A stretch of DNA of 6,223 bases from Pseudomonadota bacterium (GTDB taxonomy: Bacteria > Pseudomonadota > Gammaproteobacteria > Acidiferrobacterales > Sulfurifustaceae): the NCBI GenBank assembly GCA_020354085.1, contig CP070641.1, forward strand, positions 533,546 through 539,768. The letters run 5' to 3'. Of this stretch, positions 1 to 6,223 are shown in pieces; position 1 is the first letter of the stretch, and each line of letters begins with the position of its first letter. A program made the position numbers and the translations under genes. Below the pieces are notes generated by a model. That model saw only the letters and a list, made by a program, of their open reading frames with translations. It did not search any database and was not told the origin of the DNA.

Positions 1-69
1 GCCCCAGGCGATGGAGCGTTCGCTCGCCACACCCACTATCAATGCGCGCTTGCCGGCGAGAAATCCCAT
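1..69 (-). CDS. fabI: Enoyl-[acyl-carrier-protein] reductase FabI, N-terminal fragment
   Basis: Reading the minus strand from an ATG whose A pairs with base 69 gives 23 codons that run off the left edge: MGFLAGKRALIVGVAS, then ERSIAWG. This is the start of the NAD(P)H-dependent enoyl-ACP reductase of type II fatty acid synthesis, a cytoplasmic short-chain dehydrogenase-like enzyme that reduces the trans-2-enoyl-ACP double bond in each elongation cycle. The glycine-rich cofactor-binding pattern GVAS-x-x-SIA is present, with Gly13, Ser19 and Ala21 at the same numbers as I recall for E. coli FabI, and the first residues MGFL-x-GKR also agree, which fixes the start. A Shine-Dalgarno-like GAGAGG (complement of 74-79) lies four bases upstream of the ATG. 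The gene is divergent from the transporter operon. Only the N-terminus is visible, so the catalytic Tyr/Lys cannot be checked. Confidence 0.93.
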   Translation of the reverse strand, partial: MGFLAGKRALIVGVASERSIAWG

Positions 70-103
70 GTGGCCTCTCGTGAGATGATGAAGAAGGAGT
101 GGG

Positions 104-116
104 CGCTACAGTAGCG
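104..116. promoter_or_regulatory. 13-bp perfect palindrome in the divergent intergenic region
   Basis: CGCTAC-A-GTAGCG is a perfect 6-bp inverted repeat around a single central base. It lies between the divergent fabI and transporter starts. It could be a small operator for a dimeric regulator. On the minus strand it contains TACTGT (complement of 108-113), a possible -10 box for fabI, but I see no good -35 box at the right distance. I do not recognise it as the site of a known regulator, and a 13-base palindrome can arise by chance. Confidence 0.25.
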
Positions 117-158
117 AAAATCACCTACGGGCGAAAGAGGGTGCGCCCGCGTCCTTCT

Positions 159-167
159 TGGTATAGT
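159..167 (+). promoter_or_regulatory. Candidate extended -10 promoter for the transporter operon
   Basis: TGGTATAGT is one mismatch from the extended -10 consensus TGnTATAAT. No convincing -35 hexamer is seen 16-18 bases upstream (around 138-145), which is tolerated by extended -10 promoters. A transcript would begin near base 174 and leave a leader of about 67 bases before the ATG at 241, or about 37 before the ATG at 211. The box overlaps the GTG at 166, which argues against that GTG being the start codon. This is a consensus match only. Confidence 0.4.
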
Positions 168-240
168 GCGTCGGCACACGCGCACTCGCCTATCGATTCG
201 GCAGAACCCCATGCCATTGCCTCTCTCCGTCGATAACGTC

Positions 241-2469
241 ATGGCAGGCATTCTCAAATTCGTTCAAGCCGCAATCGCCGGCGACCGCCGAACTCGGAGG
301 CGGGGCGGCGTTTACTGGCTGAGCCTGCTCATTGTCGGATGGCTGATCGTCCCGCCTGGCATGGCGGCCTGGAATAATCCGTATCGGGCGGCGGACGCGG
401 AGAAGAATATTCTTTACAACGCATTCCGCGAGCGCCCCAAGCATCTCGATCCGGCGCGCTCGTACAGCTCCAACGAATACGAGTTTATTGCGCAGATCTA
501 CGAGCCGCCGTTTCAGTACCACTACCTCGAGCGTCCCTACCAGCTCATTCCACTCACGGCAGAGACCGTGCCCAAACCGCGCTTCTTGGACGCGGCCGCA
601 CGACCGTTGGCGGCCGACGTGCCCATCGCGGCTATCCACTACAGCGTCTACGAAATCCGCATTCGCCCCGGCATCTTGTACCAACCGCATCCTGCCTTCG
701 CGCGCGACGCGCAGGGCAAGTTGCTCTACCACGGTCTAGATAGCGTGCAGTTGCGACCGCGCAATACGATCGGGGATTTCGCCGAGAGCGGGACACGCGA
801 GCTCACGGCGGCGGACTACGTCTACCAGATAAAACGCCTTGCGCATCCGCGCTTGCACTCGCCGATTCTGAGCGTCATGCAGGATTACATCGTGGGGTTG
901 AAGGACTACGCGACGCTTTTGAAAGAGGAGCATACGCGGCTCACAGCGGACGGCGACCGTGCCGTCTACATGGATCTCAACCGCTACCCGTTGGCTGGAG
1001 TTAAAGAGGTCGATCGTTACACCTATCGCGTCACGATCCATGGCAAGTATCCGCAGTTCCTCTATTGGATGGCGATGCCGTTTTTTGCGCCAATGGCGCC
1101 GGAGGTAGAGCAGTTCTTTGCGCAACCGGAGATGGCCGCGAAAAACCTGACGCTCGATTGGTATCCGGTCGGCACCGGTCCCTACATGCTCACGGAGAAC
1201 GATCCGAATCGACGCATGATGTTGGCGCGCAATCCGAACTATCGCGCGGACTATTATCCTGGCGAAGGGGAGGCCAGCGATGCGGCGGCGGGACTGCTGC
1301 GTGACGCGGGCAAACCGATGCCATTTATCGACAAGGTCATCTACAGTCTGGAGAAGGAGAGCATCCCGTACTGGAACAAGTTCTTGCAAGGCTACTACGA
1401 CCGCTCCGGTGTGTTGAGCGAGTCCTTCGATCAGGCGGTGCGCTTCACCGGTAGCGGCGACACCGAGGTCACCGAAGCGATGAAGGACAAAGGCATACGC
1501 CTGCAGACCAGTGTCGCGACCTCGACGTATTACCTTGGTTTCAACATGCTCGACCCGGTGGTCGGTGGTTTGAGCGAGCGGGCGCGCAAGCTGCGCCAGG
1601 CGATCTCGATTGCGGTCGATTACGAAGAACAAATCTCGATCTTTCGTAACGGTCGCGGTATTGCCGCCCAAGGACCGCTGCCGCCCGGCATCTTCGGCTA
1701 TCGCGACGGGAAAGCGGGTATCAACCATTACGTCTACGACTGGGTGGACGGCAAACCACAACGCAAATCGATCGCGAGTGCGCGCCGACTGTTGGCGGAA
1801 GCGGGCTATCCGGACGGCCAGGACGCCAAGAACGCCGCGCCCTTGTTGCTCTATTTCGATACGCCGGCCACGGGGCCGGAGGAAAAGGCGCAGCTCGACT
1901 GGATGCGCAAGCAGCTCGCCAAGCTGAACATTCAGCTCGTGGTGCGTGCCACGGACTACAACCGCTTTCAGGAGAAGATGCGCAAGGGCGACGCCCAGTT
2001 GTTCGTGTGGGGGTGGAACGCCGACTATCCCGATCCAGAGAACTTCCTGTTCCTGCTCTACGGTCCCAACAAGAAGGTCGGCGGGGAGGGCGAGAACGCG
2101 GCCAATTACGACAACCCGGAGTTCAACCGCCTATTCGACCGTATGAAGAACATGGATAACACGCCACAGCGGCTGACGATCATCGACCAGATGATGGAAA
2201 TCGCGCGGCGTGATGCGCCATGGGCCTGGGGCGTGCATCCCAAGCGTTACGTGTTGATGCACAGTTGGGTGTCGAACGACAAGCCGCACAACATGGCCAA
2301 TAACACGCTCAAGTACTTGAACATCGATCCGCAGACCCGCGCCGCCCGCCGCCAGGCCTGGAATCAACCGGTGTTGTGGCCGCTCGGTGTGATAGCCGGC
2401 GTGCTTGCCGTTGGTCTGGTGCCGGCCGCGGTAAGCTACCGCCGCCGGCAACGCGGTGCGCCGCGATGA
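241..2469 (+). CDS. Peptide ABC transporter substrate-binding protein (SBP family 5) with C-terminal membrane anchor
   Basis: Predicted periplasmic receptor of 742 residues that delivers a peptide or peptide-like substrate to the permeases encoded next. Residues 16-23 are basic (RRTRRRGG), followed by a hydrophobic core at about 24-37 and a possible signal peptidase site near GMAAW (42-43). The body has family 5 hallmarks: a LDPARSYSS stretch soon after the mature N-terminus, RKLRQAISIAVDYEE, an ARRLLAEAGYPDG segment, and WNADYPDPEN at 592-601. It is longer than typical DppA/OppA proteins (about 510-540 residues). Residues about 711-733 form a hydrophobic stretch followed by SYRRRQRGAPR, an apparent C-terminal transmembrane anchor with a positive cytoplasmic tail, which is uncommon in this family. 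The frame is open from a GTG at 166, with further ATGs at 211 and 241, and none has a clear ribosome binding site. I chose 241 because it gives the shortest n-region before the signal core and lies downstream of the candidate promoter. The substrate cannot be read from sequence. The end overlaps the next gene by four bases. Confidence 0.88.
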   Translation: MAGILKFVQAAIAGDRRTRRRGGVYWLSLLIVGWLIVPPGMAAWNNPYRAADAEKNILYNAFRERPKHLDPARSYSSNEYEFIAQIYEPPFQYHYLERPYQLIPLTAETVPKPRFLDAAARPLAADVPIAAIHYSVYEIRIRPGILYQPHPAFARDAQGKLLYHGLDSVQLRPRNTIGDFAESGTRELTAADYVYQIKRLAHPRLHSPILSVMQDYIVGLKDYATLLKEEHTRLTADGDRAVYMDLNRYPLAGVKEVDRYTYRVTIHGKYPQFLYWMAMPFFAPMAPEVEQFFAQPEMAAKNLTLDWYPVGTGPYMLTENDPNRRMMLARNPNYRADYYPGEGEASDAAAGLLRDAGKPMPFIDKVIYSLEKESIPYWNKFLQGYYDRSGVLSESFDQAVRFTGSGDTEVTEAMKDKGIRLQTSVATSTYYLGFNMLDPVVGGLSERARKLRQAISIAVDYEEQISIFRNGRGIAAQGPLPPGIFGYRDGKAGINHYVYDWVDGKPQRKSIASARRLLAEAGYPDGQDAKNAAPLLLYFDTPATGPEEKAQLDWMRKQLAKLNIQLVVRATDYNRFQEKMRKGDAQLFVWGWNADYPDPENFLFLLYGPNKKVGGEGENAANYDNPEFNRLFDRMKNMDNTPQRLTIIDQMMEIARRDAPWAWGVHPKRYVLMHSWVSNDKPHNMANNTLKYLNIDPQTRAARRQAWNQPVLWPLGVIAGVLAVGLVPAAVSYRRRQRGAPR

Positions 2470-3443
2470 TCGCCTATATCGTTCGGCGTTTCCTCTACGC
2501 CGTCCCGATTTTGCTCGGGGTCAACCTTATTACCTTTGCGCTGTTTTTCTTTGTCAATTCGCCGGACGACATGGCGCGCATCCACCTTGGGATGAAACGC
2601 GTGACGCCCGAGGCGATTACCAAATGGAAGGAGGACCACGGCTATCACAAGCCACTGCTCTATAACGGCGAGGCGAAGGGGGTTGATCAGCTCACCGACA
2701 CCATTTTTTACCAGCACTCGCTGCGCCTATTTGTGCTCGAGTTCGGGCGATCCGACGGTGGGCGTAACATTGGCCAGGACATCGGCACGCGCATGTGGCC
2801 GAGCTTGGCCATTGCGCTGCCGACTTTTCTGGTGGGTATCCTGGTTTACGTTACCTTCGCCATGCTGCTCGCGTTCTTTCGGGCAACGTATGTGGATGCC
2901 TGGGGCGTGGTGCTGTGCGTGATGCTGATGTCGATCTCGACGCTGTTCTACGTGATCGGCGGACAGTACTTGATCAGCAAGCTTTGGCACCTCGTGCCGA
3001 TCTCGGGTTACGACCAGGGCGTGGGCGGTCTCAAGTTTGTGATCCTGCCGGTGATGGTCGGCGTGGCGAGCGCCGTCGGCGGCAACACGCGCCTCTACCG
3101 CACTTTTTTTCTCGAAGAGATGGGCAAGGACTACGTGCGCACGGCGCGCGCCAAGGGTCTGTCCGAGGCGCGGGTCCTGTTCGGCCATGTGCTCAAAAAC
3201 GCCATGATTCCGATTCTCACCGGTGTGGTGGTCGTCATCCCGCTACTGTTCATCGGTAGCCTTGTGATGGAATCGTTCTTCGGCATCCCCGGGCTCGGCA
3301 GCTACACGATCGACGCCATTAACGCGCAGGATTTCGCGATCGTGCGCGCCATGGTGTTTTTGGGCTCGGTGCTCTACATCGTCGGCCTGATTCTGACCGA
3401 CATCAGCTACACCTGGGTTGATCCGCGGATCCGGCTGCAATGA
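2466..3443 (+). CDS. Peptide ABC transporter permease, DppB/OppB type
   Basis: Inner-membrane subunit of 325 residues that forms one half of the translocation channel. The start MIAYIVRRFLYAVPILLGV is the classic DppB/OppB opening: two arginines just before TM1 (about 10-30). A periplasmic stretch to about 112 follows, then TM2 (113-138), TM3 (146-170), TM4 (189-206), TM5 (about 250-270) and TM6 (about 294-314). The cytoplasmic EAA-type coupling loop that docks on the ATPase is at 222-249 (DYVRTARAKGLS, then KNAMIP), with its conserved glycine at 231. The C-terminus, WVDPRIRLQ, is also typical. Length is normal for the family. The ATG overlaps the stop codon of the binding-protein gene (ATGA, 2466-2469) and has no strong Shine-Dalgarno sequence, so translation is probably coupled. 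The family resemblance to YejB is general, and I do not assign a symbol. Confidence 0.93.
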   Translation: MIAYIVRRFLYAVPILLGVNLITFALFFFVNSPDDMARIHLGMKRVTPEAITKWKEDHGYHKPLLYNGEAKGVDQLTDTIFYQHSLRLFVLEFGRSDGGRNIGQDIGTRMWPSLAIALPTFLVGILVYVTFAMLLAFFRATYVDAWGVVLCVMLMSISTLFYVIGGQYLISKLWHLVPISGYDQGVGGLKFVILPVMVGVASAVGGNTRLYRTFFLEEMGKDYVRTARAKGLSEARVLFGHVLKNAMIPILTGVVVVIPLLFIGSLVMESFFGIPGLGSYTIDAINAQDFAIVRAMVFLGSVLYIVGLILTDISYTWVDPRIRLQ

Positions 3444-3541
3444 GTTTCGGGTTGCAAGTTTCGAGCGACCGGTGCTCCCCGTTCGGGTTTTGCGACAGCG
3501 CGTGCCGTTTCCAGCTCGAAATCCGAAATCAGAAACCCGAG
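3442..3541. repeat. Inverted repeat built of tandem heptamers (GAAAYYC type) between the permease genes
   Basis: The right arm (3514-3538) is GCTC followed by three heptamers, GAAATCC, GAAATCA and GAAACCC. The left arm (3442-3466), read on the minus strand, is GCTC followed by GAAACTT, GCAACCC and GAAACTC. The ungapped arms agree at 18 of 25 positions, including an uninterrupted eight bases GCTCGAAA, across a 47-base spacer (3467-3513). The spacer itself holds another related piece, TTCGGGTTTT. The left arm begins inside the stop codon of the upstream permease. In RNA the arms could fold into a long hairpin: 3444-3453 with 3534-3543, and 3458-3466 with 3514-3522. No U-tract follows, so it is not a standard terminator. 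It looks like a dispersed intergenic repeat inserted into the operon, or an RNA element that tunes downstream expression. I see no coding content here. Confidence 0.72.
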
Positions 3542-3558
3542 ACTAACGGTTCTCCGTG

Positions 3559-4959
3559 ATGCCCTTTCAGTTTGTCCTGCTGTGGACCGATGCGTTGATC
3601 TACGTGCTGCTGGCGACGGCCGTCGTTTTCGGCCTGTATGCTGCCCGTCACGAACATCTGCGCACGCCCTGGCGGCAAGTGGTGCGCCGCCCCCTGGCGA
3701 CGAGTGCCGCGGTGATACTCGCCGCCTATGTGGCGGTCGGGGTATTGGACTCTGTACATTTTCGAATGCGTCTAGCAGACGATGGAGCTGCGGGCGCGCG
3801 CTACGCGGCCGAGGTGAGCAGTCTCCTCGATGTGTTGGCGCGGCCTTTGCGCGAGCGCGTTGAGAAGACCTATTCCGCGCCGTTCGCCACTCACGCCTTC
3901 ACCAAGGAGACTATCGAGCGCGGCGATGGGCACCACACGCGCGAATATCCGCGGCTCAAGTTCGGCGCTGCACACCTCGCCGATCCGGGGAATGCGCAGT
4001 TTGATATCGCGACGCGGGTCCTCTGGTCGGCAATGCAGGCCCTCGCAGTGCTGGCACTATTAATGGCAGCGTTCGTCGTGTTGACACGCGGCAAGGCGAG
4101 TTTTCACGAACGATTAGGCGCGCTGTTGCGCGGCGCGACCGAGATACCGTGGCGCAGCATCGGGGCGACAGTTGGCATCGTGCTGTTCGCCTTGGCCGCG
4201 GTGTTCAACCTCGCGACCCAGTACCATATCTTCGGTACCGATCAGGTTGGGCAAGACGTTTTCTATCGATCGCTCAAGAGCGTGCGCACCGGCCTGGTAA
4301 TCGGCACGTTGACCACGCTCGTCATGCTACCGTTTGCCCTGCTGTTCGGCATCATGGCCGGGTACTTCCGGGGCTGGGTGGACGACGTTATTCAATATAC
4401 CTATACGACGCTCAGCTCCATCCCTGGCGTGCTTCTGATCGCGGCCTCGATTCTCAGCCTACAGGTTTATATGGCCAATCACCCGGAGCAATTCGACAAT
4501 GTCGCTGCGCGCGCCGACACTCGCTTGTTGTTTTTATGTCTGATATTGGGCGTGACCAGCTGGACCGGTCTGTGCCGTTTGTTGCGTGGCGAGACGCTGA
4601 AGTTGCGCGAGGTCGACTACATTCAGGCAGCGCATGCACTGGGTGTGAGCCATGCGCGTATCATGACCCGCCACTTGCTGCCGAACGTAATGCACATTGT
4701 GCTCATCGCCGTTGTGCTCGATTTCAGCGGCCTGGTATTGGCCGAGGCGGTGCTGTCCTACGTCGGCGTCGGCGTGGACCCCAGTACCGAGTCCTGGGGG
4801 AACATGATCAATGGTGCGCGCCTGGAGATGGCGCGCGACCCGATGGTGTGGTGGAGTTTGGCCGCGGCCTTCACGCTGATGTTCGGCCTGGTGCTCGCCG
4901 CCAACCTGTTCGCCGACGCCGTGCGCGATGCCTTCGACCCGAGGTTGAGGCGGCGATGA
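3559..4959 (+). CDS. Peptide ABC transporter permease, DppC/OppC type, with enlarged N-terminus
   Basis: Second channel subunit, 466 residues from the ATG at 3559; a GTG directly before it (3556) is an alternative start. The C-terminal part is a canonical DppC/OppC permease. Its first core helix is at about 200-218, followed by the family motif HIFGTDQVGQDV (223-234, with Gln where Arg is usual before DV), further helices, and an EAA coupling loop at 353-376 (DYIQAAHALGVS, then LLPN, with Gly362). It ends in DAFDPRLRRR. Family members are usually about 300 residues. Here roughly 195 residues precede the core: TM at about 12-29, TM at 47-63, a polar and probably periplasmic segment of about 90 residues (64-153), and a third TM at 154-175. 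The weak start context follows the 115-base repeat-filled gap, whereas the downstream ATPase gene overlaps by ATGA (4956-4959). The function of the N-terminal block is unknown. Confidence 0.92.
   Translation: MPFQFVLLWTDALIYVLLATAVVFGLYAARHEHLRTPWRQVVRRPLATSAAVILAAYVAVGVLDSVHFRMRLADDGAAGARYAAEVSSLLDVLARPLRERVEKTYSAPFATHAFTKETIERGDGHHTREYPRLKFGAAHLADPGNAQFDIATRVLWSAMQALAVLALLMAAFVVLTRGKASFHERLGALLRGATEIPWRSIGATVGIVLFALAAVFNLATQYHIFGTDQVGQDVFYRSLKSVRTGLVIGTLTTLVMLPFALLFGIMAGYFRGWVDDVIQYTYTTLSSIPGVLLIAASILSLQVYMANHPEQFDNVAARADTRLLFLCLILGVTSWTGLCRLLRGETLKLREVDYIQAAHALGVSHARIMTRHLLPNVMHIVLIAVVLDFSGLVLAEAVLSYVGVGVDPSTESWGNMINGARLEMARDPMVWWSLAAAFTLMFGLVLAANLFADAVRDAFDPRLRRR
4947..4950 (+). promoter_or_regulatory. 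Ribosome binding site of the ATPase gene
   Basis: GAGG lies five bases upstream of the ATG at 4956, within the last codons of the upstream permease gene. It is the clearest Shine-Dalgarno match among the plus-strand genes. With the ATGA overlap it supports 4956 as the true start. Confidence 0.6.
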
Positions 4960-6223
4960 GTAGCTTGCTCGAGGTGCAGGGGCTGAAGACCTGGTTCGAC
5001 ACCGTCGAGGGTACGGTGCGGGCAGTCGATGACGTGAGCTTCACGCTTGGGCGCAGTGAGACCCTCGCGCTGCTCGGCGAGTCCGGCTGTGGCAAGTCCA
5101 TCACTGCTTTGTCGTTGACGCGCTTGGTGGCGCCACCCGCGGGCCGCATTGTGGCGGGTCAAGTCCGACTGCAAGGTCAGGACTTGCTCGAGCTGCCGGA
5201 GTCAGAGCTCAGGCGCGTACGCGGGCGGCGCATCGCCATGATATTCCAGGAACCGCAAAGCTCGCTCAATCCTGTCCTCACGGTCGGTGCGCAGGTCGGC
5301 GAAGCGTTGGCTGGACCGTCAACGGAACCAAACCGACGCACGCGGGTGATCGAATTGCTGCGCGCGGTCGGCATCGCCGATCCGGCGCGTCGCTACCATG
5401 AGTACCCGCACCAACTTTCCGGTGGCATGAAGCAGCGGGCGATGATCGCCATGGCACTGGCCGCACGCCCGGAGGTCCTGGTAGCCGACGAGCCGACCAC
5501 TGCGCTCGACGTCACGATCCAGGCGCAGATACTGACACTGCTCAAGGAGCTGCAGGCGCAGACTGGCATGTCGATCTTGCTCATTACCCACGATTTGGGC
5601 GTGGTGGCGGAGATGGCCGACCGGGTGGCTGTAATGTATGCGGGCCAGATCGTTGAGCAGGCGCCGCGTCGTGAGTTTTTCGCCGACCCTCAGCATCCCT
5701 ATACGCGGAAGCTCTTTCGTTCACTGCCCGGAAGGATGAAGCGCGGCGCAGCGCTCGATGTCATCACCGGCTCGGTGCCTTCGCTCGCGCAGGAATTCCG
5801 CGGTTGCCGATTCGCGGCGCGTTGCGAGCAGGCGTGGGAACTCTGCCACACGCAGGCGCCCGGCTGGAGCGAGCGCACCGGCCGCGGGGTACGTTGCCAT
5901 TTGTACCAGGTCACCGACGCGGGCACGGCCGCAGCGACGACCCCCGCGGTCGCGGCAGCAACGGCCATGCCCGTGAGTGCGGATGGCACGACACTGCTGG
6001 AGGTGCAGGATCTCAAGGTTCACTTTCCGATTCGGCAGGGGGTGTTGCAGCGCGTCGTGGGCCAGGTAAAGGCGGTTGACGGCGTATCGCTGCAGTTGGC
6101 GCGAGGCCGCACACTGGCATTGGTCGGAGAGTCGGGCTGTGGCAAGACCACGGCCGGCAAGGCGATCCTGCAGCTGCTACCGGCCACGACCGGGCTTGTG
6201 CGCTATGACGGCGTCGAGCTCAG
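4956..6223 (+). CDS. Fused double ATP-binding protein of peptide ABC transporter (DppD-DppF/YejF type), 3' end outside window
   Basis: The frame stays open to the window end, giving 422 codons. It encodes the cytoplasmic ATPase that powers import. The first nucleotide-binding domain is complete: Walker A GESGCGKS (41-48), Q-loop Gln98 in IFQEPQSSLNP, signature LSGGMKQR (154-161), Walker B VLVADEP with catalytic Glu179, D-loop ALDVT, and switch His212 in ITHDLG. Next comes the oligopeptide-transporter C-terminal region with Cys284, Cys290, Cys297 and Cys314 (C-x5-C-x6-C-x16-C). This arrangement is known in OppD/DppD proteins and has been reported to bind a 4Fe-4S cluster. An Ala/Thr-rich linker (about 322-340) leads into a second, DppF-like domain that begins near LLEVQDLKVHF and has Walker A GESGCGKT (391-398). 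The rest lies beyond the window. In E. coli the dpp ATPases are separate proteins, while YejF is a fused example. The gene overlaps the permease stop by ATGA. Confidence 0.95.
   Translation, partial: MSSLLEVQGLKTWFDTVEGTVRAVDDVSFTLGRSETLALLGESGCGKSITALSLTRLVAPPAGRIVAGQVRLQGQDLLELPESELRRVRGRRIAMIFQEPQSSLNPVLTVGAQVGEALAGPSTEPNRRTRVIELLRAVGIADPARRYHEYPHQLSGGMKQRAMIAMALAARPEVLVADEPTTALDVTIQAQILTLLKELQAQTGMSILLITHDLGVVAEMADRVAVMYAGQIVEQAPRREFFADPQHPYTRKLFRSLPGRMKRGAALDVITGSVPSLAQEFRGCRFAARCEQAWELCHTQAPGWSERTGRGVRCHLYQVTDAGTAAATTPAVAAATAMPVSADGTTLLEVQDLKVHFPIRQGVLQRVVGQVKAVDGVSLQLARGRTLALVGESGCGKTTAGKAILQLLPATTGLVRYDGVEL

Noticed and set aside
166..240. GTG at 166 as the start of the binding protein
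   Set aside because: It has no Shine-Dalgarno sequence, it overlaps the candidate -10 box, and it would put nearly 50 residues ahead of the signal-peptide core. It is kept only as an alternative.
296..300. GGAGG as a ribosome binding site for a still shorter binding protein
   Set aside because: There is no ATG, GTG or TTG at suitable spacing downstream in the correct frame, and a start there would remove the positive n-region of the signal sequence.
736..1761. Long minus-strand open frame of 341 codons inside the binding-protein gene
   Set aside because: It is antisense to a clear family 5 binding protein. Its translation is rich in Arg, His and Val without recognisable motifs, as expected for a shadow frame in G+C-rich DNA.
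2727..3188. Minus-strand open frame of 153 codons and plus-strand frame at 2795-3259 within the first permease gene
   Set aside because: Both overlap the well-supported permease, lack membrane helices or motifs, and have His/Arg-rich or Arg/Gly-rich shadow composition.
3444..3558. Rho-independent terminator between the two permease genes
   Set aside because: The inverted repeat has a long spacer and no run of T after the right arm, and the downstream genes are needed for the same transporter.
4758..5174. Minus-strand open frame of 138 codons across the permease-ATPase junction
   Set aside because: It is antisense to the coupled ends of two convincing genes, and no family resemblance is seen.
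5699..6023. Minus-strand frames of 100-105 codons within the ATPase gene
   Set aside because: They are antisense to the cysteine-rich segment and linker of the ATPase, with Ala/Val-rich and Arg-rich shadow composition and no motif.
1..6223. CRISPR arrays, tRNA or rRNA genes, insertion sequences
   Set aside because: I found no regularly spaced long repeats, no tRNA-like cloverleaf, no rRNA stretches and no transposase-like coding sequence.

Overview
The window (6,223 bases, G+C-rich by eye) carries almost all of one operon for a peptide-type ABC importer. At the left edge it also holds the first 23 codons of a divergently transcribed fabI. The FabI start (MGFLAGKR…GVAS…SIAWG) follows the proteobacterial FabI pattern. 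Together with the G+C-rich codon use and the ATGA-coupled genes, it suggests a proteobacterium, most likely a gammaproteobacterium. The species cannot be named from this sequence.

Layout: (1) bases 1-69, minus strand: N-terminus of enoyl-ACP reductase FabI. (2) bases 70-240: divergent intergenic region with a 13-bp palindrome (104-116) and an extended -10-like box (159-167) facing the transporter genes. (3) 241-2469, plus: family 5 peptide-binding protein with an N-terminal signal sequence and an unusual C-terminal membrane segment. (4) 2466-3443: DppB/OppB-type permease, overlapping the previous gene by ATGA. (5) 3444-3558: the only sizeable gap inside the operon, almost filled by an inverted repeat whose arms are each three tandem heptamers of the GAAAYYC type. 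(6) 3559-4959: DppC/OppC-type permease with an additional N-terminal block of about 195 residues. (7) 4956-6223 and beyond: fused double ATPase, again joined by ATGA. Its first nucleotide-binding domain is complete, followed by a four-cysteine C-terminal segment and the start of a second ATPase domain that is cut by the window end.

How the parts work together: the binding protein presents a substrate (probably a peptide or peptide-like molecule) to a channel made by the two permeases. The two ATPase domains, here on one polypeptide, would drive import. Gene order (binding protein, permease, permease, fused ATPase) matches the yejABEF type of organisation, but the proteins have their own architecture: a tail-anchored binding protein and an enlarged second permease. 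No clearly new system is present. The aspects that most deserve follow-up are these architectural departures, the heptamer inverted repeat between the permease genes, and the fabI neighbourhood.
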